Notes under the pieces: generated by a model | What the model was told of the DNA's origin: nothing | The model's database searches: none | Seen by the model: only the letters and a program-made list of their open reading frames with translations | Position numbers and translations under genes: made by a program | NCBI GenBank assembly: GCA_944381375.1 | Contig: CALWKX010000019.1 | Location: forward strand, 1 to 64,000 | Direction: 5' to 3' | Length of the DNA stretch: 64,000 bases | From: an uncultured Lachnospiraceae bacterium | GTDB lineage: Bacteria; Bacillota; Clostridia; Eubacteriales; Anaerofustaceae | In this document: positions 37,558 to 46,635 of the stretch, piece after piece | How the letters are laid out: every line of letters begins with the position of its first letter | Position numbering within the stretch: position 1 is the first letter of the stretch

Positions 37558-38541
37558 TTATGCGTTATCTTGAACAATTTGATCTATCAACGCCTCATAA
37601 TCACTAATTGAGTTTGCAGTATTGATTTTGCCCCTTAATTTAGCTGAATTATACATACCCTTTGTGTACCATGCCAAATGTTTGCGGAATTCCTTCAATG
37701 CAACTGATTCTGTCTTATATTCTACAAGCAATTTTAAATGTCTTAAAGCTGTATTCATACGCTCAGCAACCGATGGAGGATTATAACAAAGTCCTTTATT
37801 TTTAGCAATAATTTCAGAAAAAACAAATGGATTTCCCAAAGCTGCCCTGCCTATCATAACCCCTGCGCATCCGGTTGTTTCTTTTATTTTCATATACGAA
37901 TCATAATCTTTAACATCGCCATTCGCAATAACAGGCACGCGCACGTTTTCCGATACTTTTTTTATCATATGCCAATCAGCTTTTCCCGAATACATTTGCT
38001 CCGCAGTACGCCCATGCACAGTAATCAAATCAACACCTGCTTCTTCCAGAGCCAATGAAATTTCCACACAGTTGATACTATTGGAATCTGTACCGAGCCG
38101 GATCTTTGCACTCACAGGCAATTTGCTCGAATCCACTACGCACTTTGCAATTTTTGCAGCTTGTTCAGGTTTTTTCATAAGTGCGCTTCCGTCACCATTT
38201 GACACGATCTTACGCACGGGACAACCGAAATTTATATCAATAAAAGCAAATCCTGCATTATTTAGATGCCTGCTGACCGCTTCTTGTATCGATAAAACAT
38301 CGCTGCCGAAAATCTGCACTCCAGTTAAATTTTCATATTTATCTTTATACAGCAAAGTCTCTGTAGCCTTATTGGAATAAAAAAGCCCTTTTGCGCTTAT
38401 CATTTCCGTGAACATAAGACCGGCGCCGCTTTCAAGGCATATCCTTCTGAAAGCGGCGTCAGTAACTCCTGCCAAAGGAGCCAGGCATAAGTCATTATCT
38501 CTAAGTACGTTTTCGAAGAAATTACTTTTTGTTTTTCCCAT
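37558..38541 (-). CDS. dusB: tRNA-dihydrouridine synthase
   Basis: 327-residue FMN enzyme reducing uridines in the tRNA D-loop. LAPLAGVTDAAFRR opens the barrel; the catalytic Cys is in NFGCPVRKIVSNGDGSALM and the FMN phosphate site in GCAGVMIGRAALGNPF. Its first 20 nt overlap the end of coaX, so it is translated as part of a panT-coaX-dusB operon; the coaX-dusB neighbourhood recurs in Clostridia. Confidence 0.93.
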   Translation of the reverse strand: MGKTKSNFFENVLRDNDLCLAPLAGVTDAAFRRICLESGAGLMFTEMISAKGLFYSNKATETLLYKDKYENLTGVQIFGSDVLSIQEAVSRHLNNAGFAFIDINFGCPVRKIVSNGDGSALMKKPEQAAKIAKCVVDSSKLPVSAKIRLGTDSNSINCVEISLALEEAGVDLITVHGRTAEQMYSGKADWHMIKKVSENVRVPVIANGDVKDYDSYMKIKETTGCAGVMIGRAALGNPFVFSEIIAKNKGLCYNPPSVAERMNTALRHLKLLVEYKTESVALKEFRKHLAWYTKGMYNSAKLRGKINTANSISDYEALIDQIVQDNA

Positions 38542-39292
38542 ACATCAAATTCAACCCTTTTAATGTAAGGTGTCTGTCATATTTTTTTATTACATCTGTA
38601 TGCGGCATTATAATTTTTGCATATCCTCCGCAGGCAACAGTCATTATATCATCACATTTCAGCTCTTTTTTCATTCTGTTTATTATGTATTCAACCTGAC
38701 CTATATACCCATATACGAGCCCAGCCTGCATACTTGTAATCGTATTTGTAGCCAATATACTCGCAGGTTTTACGATTTCTATTTTGGGAAGTTTTGCTGC
38801 TTTTGTCCATAGAGCATCCGCCGAAATCTGAATTCCCGGGGATGTGATTGCCGCACAGAAAATACCATCCTGATTAACATAATCATACCGAGTCGCTGTG
38901 CCGAAATTGAGTACGATCACAGGGCCTCCGTATATAGTGTAAGCTGCCAAAGCATCTGCAATTCTGTCAGCCCCAACTTCTCTGGGATTATCAGTACGTA
39001 TTACAATGCCTGTTTTAATACCCGGTTCAACCATAAGAGGATTAATATTCAGATATTTGATAAACATACTGGTTAGCGAATAGTTAATATCAGGCACAAC
39101 GCTCGAAATAATAACATCATCGATATTATCAAAACAAAGTTTATCTAACGCCAAAAATTCTTTGAGCATTATCGCATACTCGTCTGAAGTACGAGTCTGC
39201 TTTGTTATACACCTGTAACTTGTGATAAAAGTATCGTTATCAAACAAACCAAATTCTGTAGTAGTATTCCCAGCATCGATTGCTAAAAGCAT
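38522..39292 (-). CDS. coaX: type III pantothenate kinase
   Basis: 256-residue CoaX of the ASKHA fold, the first step of coenzyme A synthesis, needing a monovalent cation. Motifs: IDAGNTTTEFGLF (phosphate 1), NPREVGADRIADALAAY and VLNFGTATRYDYV. It follows a pantothenate-type ECF transporter component by 8 nt, so uptake and phosphorylation of the vitamin are made together. GAGG precedes the start. Confidence 0.95.
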   Translation of the reverse strand: MLLAIDAGNTTTEFGLFDNDTFITSYRCITKQTRTSDEYAIMLKEFLALDKLCFDNIDDVIISSVVPDINYSLTSMFIKYLNINPLMVEPGIKTGIVIRTDNPREVGADRIADALAAYTIYGGPVIVLNFGTATRYDYVNQDGIFCAAITSPGIQISADALWTKAAKLPKIEIVKPASILATNTITSMQAGLVYGYIGQVEYIINRMKKELKCDDIMTVACGGYAKIIMPHTDVIKKYDRHLTLKGLNLMYGKNKK

Positions 39293-39300
39293 AAATTACC

Positions 39301-39936
39301 TCACTTCAACTTCAAAACTGACTCTCTTACAGGCTTGCATACAGCATATGAGACGATAGCGCCAAGAAGGCATTCCAAAGCTCCATTAGTCGCGATAACC
39401 GTTCCGATTGCGGCAAGAAGAGCTTCATACGCTAATCCGTTCGCTTCAGCATATGCAGGCCCGAAAAATACGTAAATACCCATAAGAACCAAAATAGTAT
39501 TTACAATAGAACCAGCAAGTCCGCTTACAAAATAAGGCCAAAACTCCTTTTTTGTATTCTCATGCTTTTTAAACCATGCTTTATGCATAGCTTTGAACAA
39601 AGCCGCTGAGACCACTCCAATAAGTATTCTCGGCACAAAACATATCAAAAGGCTGTAAAAATTGCCAGGCGGATAAAAAGGAGTAAACGTAAATGCAAGC
39701 ACTGCGTTAGGCGGCATAAATGTCCATACTATAAAACTGAAAAGACCGAAAAAAAATCCCATCAACGCGCCTGCACCCATACCCAACGTTACAGCTACTA
39801 TAATAACTGGTATATGCGACAATGTCGCAACAAGAGGACCAATCGGCAGCGAGCCCAGCGGTGTAAAGCATACTATGGCTTCAATCGCAAGCATGATGGA
39901 AAATTGTGTCAGTAACAACACCTTTTTATTTCTCAT
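39301..39936 (-). CDS. ECF transporter S component, probably pantothenate (PanT-like)
   Basis: About 211-residue membrane protein with five or six helices, including LTQFSIMLAIEAIVCFTPLG and a conserved SHIPVIIVAVTLGMGAGALM segment seen in ECF substrate-binding subunits. The vitamin is inferred from the adjacent coaX. The energising ECF module (EcfA, A', T) is not in the window and must be encoded elsewhere. ATG 39934-39936 follows a perfect GGAGGTAAAT; the upstream ATG at 39952-39954 lacks one. Confidence 0.85.
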   Translation of the reverse strand: MRNKKVLLLTQFSIMLAIEAIVCFTPLGSLPIGPLVATLSHIPVIIVAVTLGMGAGALMGFFFGLFSFIVWTFMPPNAVLAFTFTPFYPPGNFYSLLICFVPRILIGVVSAALFKAMHKAWFKKHENTKKEFWPYFVSGLAGSIVNTILVLMGIYVFFGPAYAEANGLAYEALLAAIGTVIATNGALECLLGAIVSYAVCKPVRESVLKLK

Positions 39937-40039
39937 ATTTACCTCCGTTCTCATTCTGAAATTTCAGATACAAGACATCAGCTTATTATATAGCATTAAT
40001 ACGGTTTTGTCATTTAAAATTATTATTTTTTGATTTTAA

Positions 40040-40068
40040 TTGACGCAAGTAAAACAGTTTGCTACAAT
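40040..40068 (+). promoter_or_regulatory. promoter of zupT
   Basis: TTGACG (40040-40045), 17-bp spacer, TACAAT (40063-40068). Transcription should begin inside the palindrome at 40069-40088. Confidence 0.8.
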
Positions 40069-40088
40069 TAGTTAGCATAAACTAACTA
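40069..40088 (+). promoter_or_regulatory. operator-like palindrome over the zupT start site
   Basis: TAGTTAG-CATAAA-CTAACTA, a perfect 7-bp inverted repeat directly after the -10 element. Similar TTAG/CTAA half-sites are used by DtxR/MntR-type metal repressors, and a site at this position would block transcription. No such repressor gene is in the window. Confidence 0.65.
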
Positions 40089-40100
40089 CAGGTAACTTTC

Positions 40101-40901
40101 ATGAATAATATATTGACAGCTTTAATAATTACAACTTTAACGGGCTTATCAACAGGCGTAGGAAGTCTTATAGCTTTTTTTGCTAAAAACACAAATACAA
40201 AATTTTTATCATTGTCTTTGGGTTTTTCAGCAGGCGTTATGATATACGTATCTATGGTCGAACTGCTGACAAACGCCTTCCAATCACTTATATTGTATCA
40301 CGGAGAAAAAATGGGTACATTTTGGGGAATTACCGCTTTCTTTGCAGGTATTTTACTGATTGCTGTAATTGATAAAATAATTCCTGATGCGGAAAATCCT
40401 CATAATGTCACTTCACCACTCAAAGCAGCCAACGCAATACAAAAGGAACAAAAATTAATGCGTACTGGAACTTTGACTGCACTCGCAATTGGAATACACA
40501 ACTTTCCCGAAGGAATGGCAACTTTCATTTCCGCTTTTCAAAAGCCTTCAGTAGCAATACCAATCGCAGTAGCAATAGCAATACACAATATCCCCGAAGG
40601 GATTGCCGTATCCGTACCGATTTATTATGCAAGCAAAAGCAGAAAAAAAGCTTTTTTTTACTCCTTTCTGTCCGGTCTTGCTGAACCTTTAGGAGCTATT
40701 ATCGGATATTTGATTTTGATGCCTTTTCTTAACGACTCAATAAATGGAATAGTTTATTCGGCAGTAGCCGGTATAATGGTTTTTATATCCTTCGACGAGC
40801 TTTTGCCTTCGGCAAGAGAGTACGGAGAACATCATCTTTCAATATATGGACTTTGCACCGGCATGGCTTTAATGGCGCTGAGCTTATGGCTTTTTATATA
40901 A
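40101..40901 (+). CDS. zupT: ZIP family metal transporter
   Basis: 266-residue ZIP transporter with eight helices, taking up zinc and possibly iron or manganese. Metal-site motifs are HNFPEGMATF in helix 4 and HNIPEGIAVSVP in helix 5, both complete. AGGTAAC precedes the start. It is a single-gene unit with a strong promoter and an operator-like palindrome, which predicts repression by metal. Confidence 0.95.
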   Translation: MNNILTALIITTLTGLSTGVGSLIAFFAKNTNTKFLSLSLGFSAGVMIYVSMVELLTNAFQSLILYHGEKMGTFWGITAFFAGILLIAVIDKIIPDAENPHNVTSPLKAANAIQKEQKLMRTGTLTALAIGIHNFPEGMATFISAFQKPSVAIPIAVAIAIHNIPEGIAVSVPIYYASKSRKKAFFYSFLSGLAEPLGAIIGYLILMPFLNDSINGIVYSAVAGIMVFISFDELLPSAREYGEHHLSIYGLCTGMALMALSLWLFI

Positions 40902-41345
40902 ATTTTTTATTTAATAAATTTAGATTTATCCTACTGTAAAGTCATAAATTTGATGTACGCATTTATATTTTGGGATTGTTTGGTGTGAATTTTGCGACCA
41001 CTGCTTCTACCTTTTGAAATTGCGTTCCATGTTCGAAAAAATATTTGCGGACGTGCAAAATACTTTTTCAAATACATCCTGCACGCAGGAAATTGCAAAT
41101 ATATAACTTTATGATTAATAGTCTTTGCCTGCATTTTCACAAATACTCTTCATTGAATTTTACCTCCGATATTTATTCGGCGGCTTCATCGTTACGAAGA
41201 ACTTTTTGAAAAACGAACGTGCCGATTACATAGAAAAAAGGTACTGACCTTTCAATCAGCACCTTCATTTCATTCTGCAACGCCTGTGTTTATTGAGTCT
41301 TTGAAATACTGTCTTATAAACACAGAGATAGACCGCTGTTATTTT
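40902..41345. other. intergenic region after rnfB, possible small or decayed frames
   Basis: Contains the probable rnf terminator (41233-41265). Three reverse-strand frames look partly gene-like. One of 31 codons (41173-41268) encodes a hydrophobic peptide, VPFFYVIGTFVFQKVL. One of 12 codons (41115-41153) sits behind a perfect GGAGG. One of 69 codons (40931-41140) is basic and overlaps the second. None has a family match by eye; I do not call them as genes. Confidence 0.4.
41233..41265 (-). terminator. probable terminator of the rnf operon
   Basis: Reverse strand: AAGGTGCTGA pairs with TCAGTACCTT (10 bp, one G-U) around an 8-nt loop, followed by six T. It lies about 80 nt after the rnfB stop. 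Confidence 0.65.
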
Positions 41346-42191
41346 TTATTCATTTACAACATTTTTATCTGCAGAATCATCTTCTTTTGCATTTGTCTTA
41401 GAATGAATAACATTCTGAGGACACTTGCTTACACAAACTCCGCAATTTTGACATTTTTTCATATCTATGACAGGCAAGTTTGTTTCTTTGTCCATAGTTA
41501 TTGCTTCCGAAGGACAATTCTTAGCGCATATGCCGCAGCCTATACAACCAACATCACAAATGCTTTTAACTGCTTTGCCTTTTTCTTTGTTATTACAAAG
41601 CGCCGCAACACTATCTGTGTCTATTCTTAATTCAATTACATTTCTCGGGCAAACTTTTATGCAAGCCCCGCATGAAGTGCATTTATCAGAATCTATCACA
41701 GCTATACCGTCAACAATGCTTATGGCTCCGAATTGACAAGCTTTAACGCATGTTCCATATCCCAAACACCCATAAGCGCAAGCCTTATCGCCGCCAAAAG
41801 TAATAGACGCTTCTTTGCAATCCAAGCCTCCGTAATATTCATACTTGTTTTTGCACAGATTTCTTTGACCAGCGCATTTAACATACGCATACTTTCTTAT
41901 ATCTTCTCCGGCGTCCACACCCATAATAGCGGCAACTTTTTTAGCGACTTCGCTTCCGCCTACAGGACAGCCGTTAACAGGGCTTTCCCCGGCTACAACA
42001 GCTTCAGCTAAAGCAGAACACCCAGCATAACCGCAGCCGCCGCAGTTAGCTCCGGGCAAAACTTCAACTATCTCGTCTATCTTTGGATCCTTATCCACAT
42101 GAAACTTTTTGGAAGCATATGCCAGAATTGCTCCGAAAATGGCGCCCATTACTCCGACAACGCCGGCCGGAATCAAAATATTAAGAATCAT
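41346..42191 (-). CDS. rnfB: Rnf complex subunit B
   Basis: 281-residue ferredoxin-type subunit, thought to accept electrons from ferredoxin. An N-terminal membrane helix (residues 3-25) is followed by the Cys-rich motif GANCGGCGYAGC and several 4Fe-4S motifs (CTSCGACIKVCPRN, CIGCGICAKNCPSE, CQNCGVCVSKCPQN). It is the last gene of the operon, as in acetogenic and other Clostridia. Confidence 0.97.
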   Translation of the reverse strand: MILNILIPAGVVGVMGAIFGAILAYASKKFHVDKDPKIDEIVEVLPGANCGGCGYAGCSALAEAVVAGESPVNGCPVGGSEVAKKVAAIMGVDAGEDIRKYAYVKCAGQRNLCKNKYEYYGGLDCKEASITFGGDKACAYGCLGYGTCVKACQFGAISIVDGIAVIDSDKCTSCGACIKVCPRNVIELRIDTDSVAALCNNKEKGKAVKSICDVGCIGCGICAKNCPSEAITMDKETNLPVIDMKKCQNCGVCVSKCPQNVIHSKTNAKEDDSADKNVVNE

Positions 42192-42204
42192 TCATATACC
42201 TCCT

Positions 42205-42795
42205 TTAAAGTTGTATCAATCCTTGGAATCCAAGGAAAGCAAGAGCCATAAGACCTGCTGAAATCATTGCAATAGGGAAGCCTTTCAAACACTCAGGTAT
42301 ATCCGCAAGTTCCATACGTTCTCTGATACCTGCAAATAATACTATCGAAAGCGTAAAGCCCAAAGCTCCACCAACGCCATTAAAGATCGTTTCAATAAGA
42401 TTATAGCCTCTGTCTATATTAGTAATAGCAACGCCGAGCACCGCGCAGTTTGTAGTTATCAAAGGCAGATACACTCCCAACGACTGATACAGAGTCGGGC
42501 TTGCTTTTTGAAGGAACATTTCAACAAATTGAACCAATGCAGCGATAACAAGTATAAATACTATCGTCTGCAAATATGCAAGATTTAATTTGTTAAGTAT
42601 AAATATCTGTATGAGATAAGTAACTGCGCTGGCAAGAGCCATAACAAACACAACTGCTAATCCCATGCCTACAGCAGTATCCACTTTTTTGGAAACTCCG
42701 AGGAAAGGACATATGCCAAGGAATTGAGAAAGCACATAGTTGTTCACAAATACGGCAGCCAATACTATTAATACAATATTAACAAATCCGGACAT
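42205..42795 (-). CDS. rnfA: Rnf complex subunit A
   Basis: 196-residue integral membrane subunit with six helices, homologous to NqrE. NNYVLSQFLGICPFLGVSKK and TTNCAVLGVAITN are characteristic, the latter containing a cysteine of the membrane iron-sulfur site shared by RnfA and RnfE. It starts 1 nt after rnfE. Confidence 0.97.
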   Translation of the reverse strand: MSGFVNIVLIVLAAVFVNNYVLSQFLGICPFLGVSKKVDTAVGMGLAVVFVMALASAVTYLIQIFILNKLNLAYLQTIVFILVIAALVQFVEMFLQKASPTLYQSLGVYLPLITTNCAVLGVAITNIDRGYNLIETIFNGVGGALGFTLSIVLFAGIRERMELADIPECLKGFPIAMISAGLMALAFLGFQGLIQL

Positions 42796-42796
42796 A

Positions 42797-43399
42797 TTAC
42801 TTCACCGCCGCTTTCTCTTGAATTTTGTTCAATATTCCAATGAGACCGCCATATACGAAAAATGCTCCAGGTGCGAGTATCATTACCAATACAGGCTCAA
42901 AGGATGATCCAAGTATATTGATTCCGAAAATCGTTCCTGCACCAAGTATTTCTCTTATAGCGCCCATTATTGTAAGAGCAAATGTGAACCCAATGCCCAT
43001 GCCAATACCATCGGCAATAGACAAGACAACGGAATTTTTCGAAGCGAAAGCTTCTGCCCTTCCCAAAATAATACAGTTTACAACGATGAGAGGTATATAC
43101 AACCCCAATGATTGATGAAGTGATGGAACATATGCTTCAAGTAACATCTGTACTATTGTAACAAAAGTGGCAATAACCACAACAAAGCATGGTATTCTTA
43201 CTTTTGAAGGTATAACATTCCGCAGCAAAGATATAAACAGATTCGAACAAATCAGCACTGCCATAGTAGACACGCCCATACCCACGCCATTTATCGCGGA
43301 TGTTGTAACAGCCAAAGTAGGACATGTGCCGAGTACGAGTCTGAAAGTCGGGTTCTCGGTAATAATACCGTTTTTAAGAACTTCTAAAAATCTCTTCAT
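42797..43399 (-). CDS. rnfE: Rnf complex subunit E
   Basis: 200-residue membrane subunit homologous to NqrD and to RnfA in inverted topology. LVLGTCPTLAVTTSAINGVG and IPLIVVNCIILGRAEAFASK contain the conserved cysteines. Six helices are predicted. It follows rnfG by 3 nt. Confidence 0.97.
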   Translation of the reverse strand: MKRFLEVLKNGIITENPTFRLVLGTCPTLAVTTSAINGVGMGVSTMAVLICSNLFISLLRNVIPSKVRIPCFVVVIATFVTIVQMLLEAYVPSLHQSLGLYIPLIVVNCIILGRAEAFASKNSVVLSIADGIGMGIGFTFALTIMGAIREILGAGTIFGINILGSSFEPVLVMILAPGAFFVYGGLIGILNKIQEKAAVK

Positions 43400-43402
43400 T
43401 CT

Positions 43403-43999
43403 TTAAAGCCCCCCGTTGATTATAGTAAATGCCTGCAAAGCATAATTGACTGCGCTGACAACAGCACGCGAAGTAATGGTTGCTCCCGTTATGGCCGTAA
43501 TCTCATTATCTCCACGGTTTTCAGTTTTTACAACCTGTACGTCGCTCGCCGCACTCAGACCGTTGAATTGAGACACCCATTCTTCATCCGTTGCTTTTGA
43601 GCCAAGACCAACCGTCTCGCTATGGCTGGTCACTTTAACTCCGCTAACGGTACCATCTATATTTACACCAACCATAACTTTTATATCTCCGCCGAAACCT
43701 TTTACAGTGCACTCAAACACGTATCCGATCACGGCGTCCTGCTGTTTTGCTATATAGGCTTGATTTAATGTTTCAGAAGTCAGCATGAGTTCATCCAACA
43801 CTGCATTGAACGTCTCTTCGTCAACACTTTGAGAAATATCATCCGCCTGCGGCATTACCACGGCTTTGGCCTCAGCTTCAGACTGCGCCCTTCTGGCCAA
43901 AATCTGAGGCTGTGTAAAGTCGTTTGTAAGACCCAAAAGACCTGATGAAACGGCGCATATAATTAGCAGGACAACAGCTAATTTAACTCCTTCACGCAT
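43403..43999 (-). CDS. rnfG: Rnf complex subunit G
   Basis: 198-residue subunit with one N-terminal membrane helix and an external FMN-binding domain. The FMN is attached to Thr in the motif ITGATITSRAV near residue 178. Its start overlaps the rnfD end by 8 nt. Confidence 0.96.
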   Translation of the reverse strand: MREGVKLAVVLLIICAVSSGLLGLTNDFTQPQILARRAQSEAEAKAVVMPQADDISQSVDEETFNAVLDELMLTSETLNQAYIAKQQDAVIGYVFECTVKGFGGDIKVMVGVNIDGTVSGVKVTSHSETVGLGSKATDEEWVSQFNGLSAASDVQVVKTENRGDNEITAITGATITSRAVVSAVNYALQAFTIINGGL

Positions 44000-44939
44000 T
44001 CTTTTTCACCTCTCCGTATTTTTTTGCGCGAATGTACTTATCAATAAGCGGCGAAGCTATATTCATAAACAGTATCGAAAACATGACTCCTTCTGAATAT
44101 CCGCCGTAAAATCTAATGATACAAGTCATTAATCCGCATCCGATCGCATAAATCAACTGCCCTAACGGTGTAGCTGGAGACGTAACATAATCCGTAGCCA
44201 TGAAAATCGCACCAAGCATAAGTCCTCCTGCAAAAAGCTGGAAGAGCATGCCGTCGAATCCCAGGCCTGCTATAAGTGAAAATACCGCTACTGTACCCAA
44301 ATAACCCAAAGGAATAACAGGAGTTATAACCTTGCGTATTATAAGATATATGCCTCCGAGTATAAGAGCCGCAGCACTCACTTCTCCTATACAGCCGTAA
44401 ACTCCATTGCCGAGAAACATTTGAAGAATACTGGGCAATTCTCCTGCCGATTCTCCAGACCAGATTGCAAGAGGAGTAGCTGAAGACACGGCATCAGCCG
44501 GAAGATATGCGCTGCCGGACATATGAGTCGGCCATGAGGCAACGAGAAATACTCTCGCAGCTAAAGCCGGGTTGACAAAATTAAATCCTATTCCGCCGAA
44601 TAATTGCTTTACAATTGTGATTGCAAATACGCTTCCAATCAACGCAACCCACCACGGCGCATTTATTGGAAGGTTTAAAGCAATTAAAAGTCCTGTAACA
44701 GCTGCGGACAAATCCCCGACAGTAATAGGTTTCTTCATGAATTTCTGCATAGCAGCTTCAGCCGCGATACAAGAAACAATGCAAATAGCAATCAGTAAAA
44801 GTGATTTCCAACCGAAAAATACAATACTGAGGATTGAAGCGGGAGCAAGAGCTATAAGCACATCCCGCATAATTGACATCGTTGTCTGCTTGCTCCTTAT
44901 ATGAGGAGACGACGATACAGTTAAAACTCTGTCACTCAT
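43992..44939 (-). CDS. rnfD: Rnf complex subunit D
   Basis: 315-residue membrane subunit homologous to NqrB with eight to ten helices. The covalent FMN site is in ADAVSSATPLAIWSG (SxAT type). TDYVTSPATPLGQLIYAIGC is conserved. Its start overlaps the rnfC stop (ATGA). Confidence 0.96.
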   Translation of the reverse strand: MSDRVLTVSSSPHIRSKQTTMSIMRDVLIALAPASILSIVFFGWKSLLLIAICIVSCIAAEAAMQKFMKKPITVGDLSAAVTGLLIALNLPINAPWWVALIGSVFAITIVKQLFGGIGFNFVNPALAARVFLVASWPTHMSGSAYLPADAVSSATPLAIWSGESAGELPSILQMFLGNGVYGCIGEVSAAALILGGIYLIIRKVITPVIPLGYLGTVAVFSLIAGLGFDGMLFQLFAGGLMLGAIFMATDYVTSPATPLGQLIYAIGCGLMTCIIRFYGGYSEGVMFSILFMNIASPLIDKYIRAKKYGEVKKNA

Positions 44940-46270
44940 TTTTTAGCCTCCTGCTCTTTCTTTCTTTTTGCCGTTATTTCTCTTTTCGCAACTCTAATAG
45001 CGGAAACCAAAGGCCGCTTCGCCGGACATACGTAAGCGCAGCTTCCACACTCAATACAATCAAGCGCATTATATTCGGCAGCCTTATCATAATCGAGTTT
45101 TTGCGAATAAGCGGCAATATACATGGGCATCAAATGCATTGGACAGGCGCCTACGCATTTAGCGCATTTGATACAGTTTGAAGGTTCTTGAATTGCAGCA
45201 TCTTTTGCATTCAAACATAAAATACCGGAAGTACCTTTTGTAGCAGGCACATCAGTTGTATATTGAGCAAAACCCATCATAGGTCCGCCAAGTATCACTT
45301 TCTTAGCATCATCAGTAAGACCTCCGCAAAATTCTATAATTTCGCTTATCATGGTACCGATGCGTACTTTAAGCACCTTAGGCGTTTTTATACCGCTGCC
45401 AGTTACAGTAACAATCCTTTCATAAACCGGCTTTCCGTTCATTACTGCATCATAAACAGACGCCGCTGTAGCAGTATTGCTCACTACACAGCCAACGGCC
45501 GAAGGAAGAGCTCCTGAGGGGACTTCGCGCCCTGTTATGGCAGTGATTAAATGTTTCTCACTTCCCTGCGGATATTTCGTATCAAGGGTATACACCTCAA
45601 TAGTTTCATCCGCAAGCTTTTCGATCGCCGCTATTGCAGCAGGCTTGTTTGATTCAATACCTATGTAACCTTTTTGCTGATCAAGCAACTTCATTATGAT
45701 TTTAAGTCCCCCGATTACTTTTTCGGGATACTCTTTCATCAAAGCATCGTCGCTTGTCAAGTAAGGTTCACACTCCGCACCGTTGAGTATAACATGATCT
45801 ATTTTAGTTCCCTCAGGCGGAGCAAGCTTTACATGCGTAGGGAATGTAGCGCCGCCAAGCCCGACCAGACCGGCGCTTGCAATAATTTCCTTGATATCTT
45901 CTTTGGTGAGTCTCTCAATGTCATGAGATTTGATTTCGTCACAAGGAGTATCTTCGAAATCATTGTCAATCACTACACACATTGTCATTTGGCCGTCGCT
46001 TGTGAGCCTTTTTTCCACAGCAGCAACGACGCCAGAAACACTCGAATGAATATTGGCCGAAACAAATCCACCAGCTTTGCCTATAAGCTGCCCCATTTTT
46101 ACCTTATCGCCTTTATTTACGACAGGAGAGCATGGCGCTCCTATATGCATAGCCATAGGGATTACCACCTGTTTGACAGGAGCCATATCTTCGATATTGA
46201 GCGATTCGGTATAATGCTTATTATACGCGGGATGTATTCCTCCCTTAAATGTAGCACGTTTAGTTACCAT
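44936..46270 (-). CDS. rnfC: Rnf complex subunit C
   Basis: 444-residue peripheral subunit that binds NADH and FMN and carries two 4Fe-4S clusters (CIKCAKCVGACPMHL and CIECGSCAYVCPAKRP). The NADH-site glycine-rich segment is SAGLVGLGGATFPTHVKL. It is first in rnfCDGEAB, which couples ferredoxin oxidation by NAD+ to export of Na+ or H+. GAGG lies 7 nt before the start. Confidence 0.97.
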   Translation of the reverse strand: MVTKRATFKGGIHPAYNKHYTESLNIEDMAPVKQVVIPMAMHIGAPCSPVVNKGDKVKMGQLIGKAGGFVSANIHSSVSGVVAAVEKRLTSDGQMTMCVVIDNDFEDTPCDEIKSHDIERLTKEDIKEIIASAGLVGLGGATFPTHVKLAPPEGTKIDHVILNGAECEPYLTSDDALMKEYPEKVIGGLKIIMKLLDQQKGYIGIESNKPAAIAAIEKLADETIEVYTLDTKYPQGSEKHLITAITGREVPSGALPSAVGCVVSNTATAASVYDAVMNGKPVYERIVTVTGSGIKTPKVLKVRIGTMISEIIEFCGGLTDDAKKVILGGPMMGFAQYTTDVPATKGTSGILCLNAKDAAIQEPSNCIKCAKCVGACPMHLMPMYIAAYSQKLDYDKAAEYNALDCIECGSCAYVCPAKRPLVSAIRVAKREITAKRKKEQEAKK

Positions 46271-46325
46271 TGCTTAACCTCAATTCGTCCTCCTATAGCT
46301 TTATAAAAACTGTCCATTAATGTAA

Positions 46326-46354
46326 TTTATAATGAAATTTTCAACAAAAGTCAA
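46326..46354 (-). promoter_or_regulatory. promoter of the rnf operon
   Basis: Reverse-strand TTGACT (46349-46354), 17-bp spacer, TATAAA (46326-46331), about 55 nt before the rnfC start. The spacer TTTGTTGAAAATTTCAT weakly resembles half of a Rex site, not enough for a call. Confidence 0.75.
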
Positions 46355-46530
46355 TTAAATCTTAAAATACTGTAAATCGTAAAGTATTTTGTCATATGAT
46401 ATTAAAAAATGTAAAGTAAAAACAATTTTGTTTTCATAGAAATAACTTAACATTTTAATCAGTTTTATTATATTTATAATTTATTTCAAATAATATTTCA
46501 ATATTTATAAATTTTAATGATTAAATATGC

Positions 46531-46606
46531 AATAAGTTCTATGCTTAACAGTAAAAGAAAGCATAAATATTCCTATAATATGCTTTCTTTTACTGTTGAA
46601 CTTATT
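46531..46606. repeat. long imperfect hairpin upstream of rnf
   Basis: AACAGTAAAAGAAAGCATA (46547-46565) pairs perfectly over 19 bp with 46579-46597. An outer 9-bp stem AATAAGTTC/GAACTTATT (46531-46539 with 46598-46606) adds to it, separated by a 7-nt bulge on one side. It follows the C45-hydrolase stop by about 30 nt and probably ends that transcript, although no T-run follows on the reverse strand. Confidence 0.75.
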
Positions 46607-46635
46607 AAGTGTGTTATACTGAAAATCAATCTTGT

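Noticed and set aside
46326-46354. Rex redox-repressor site in the rnf promoter
   Set aside because: Only half of the palindrome resembles TTGTGAANNNTTCACAA; the other half does not match.
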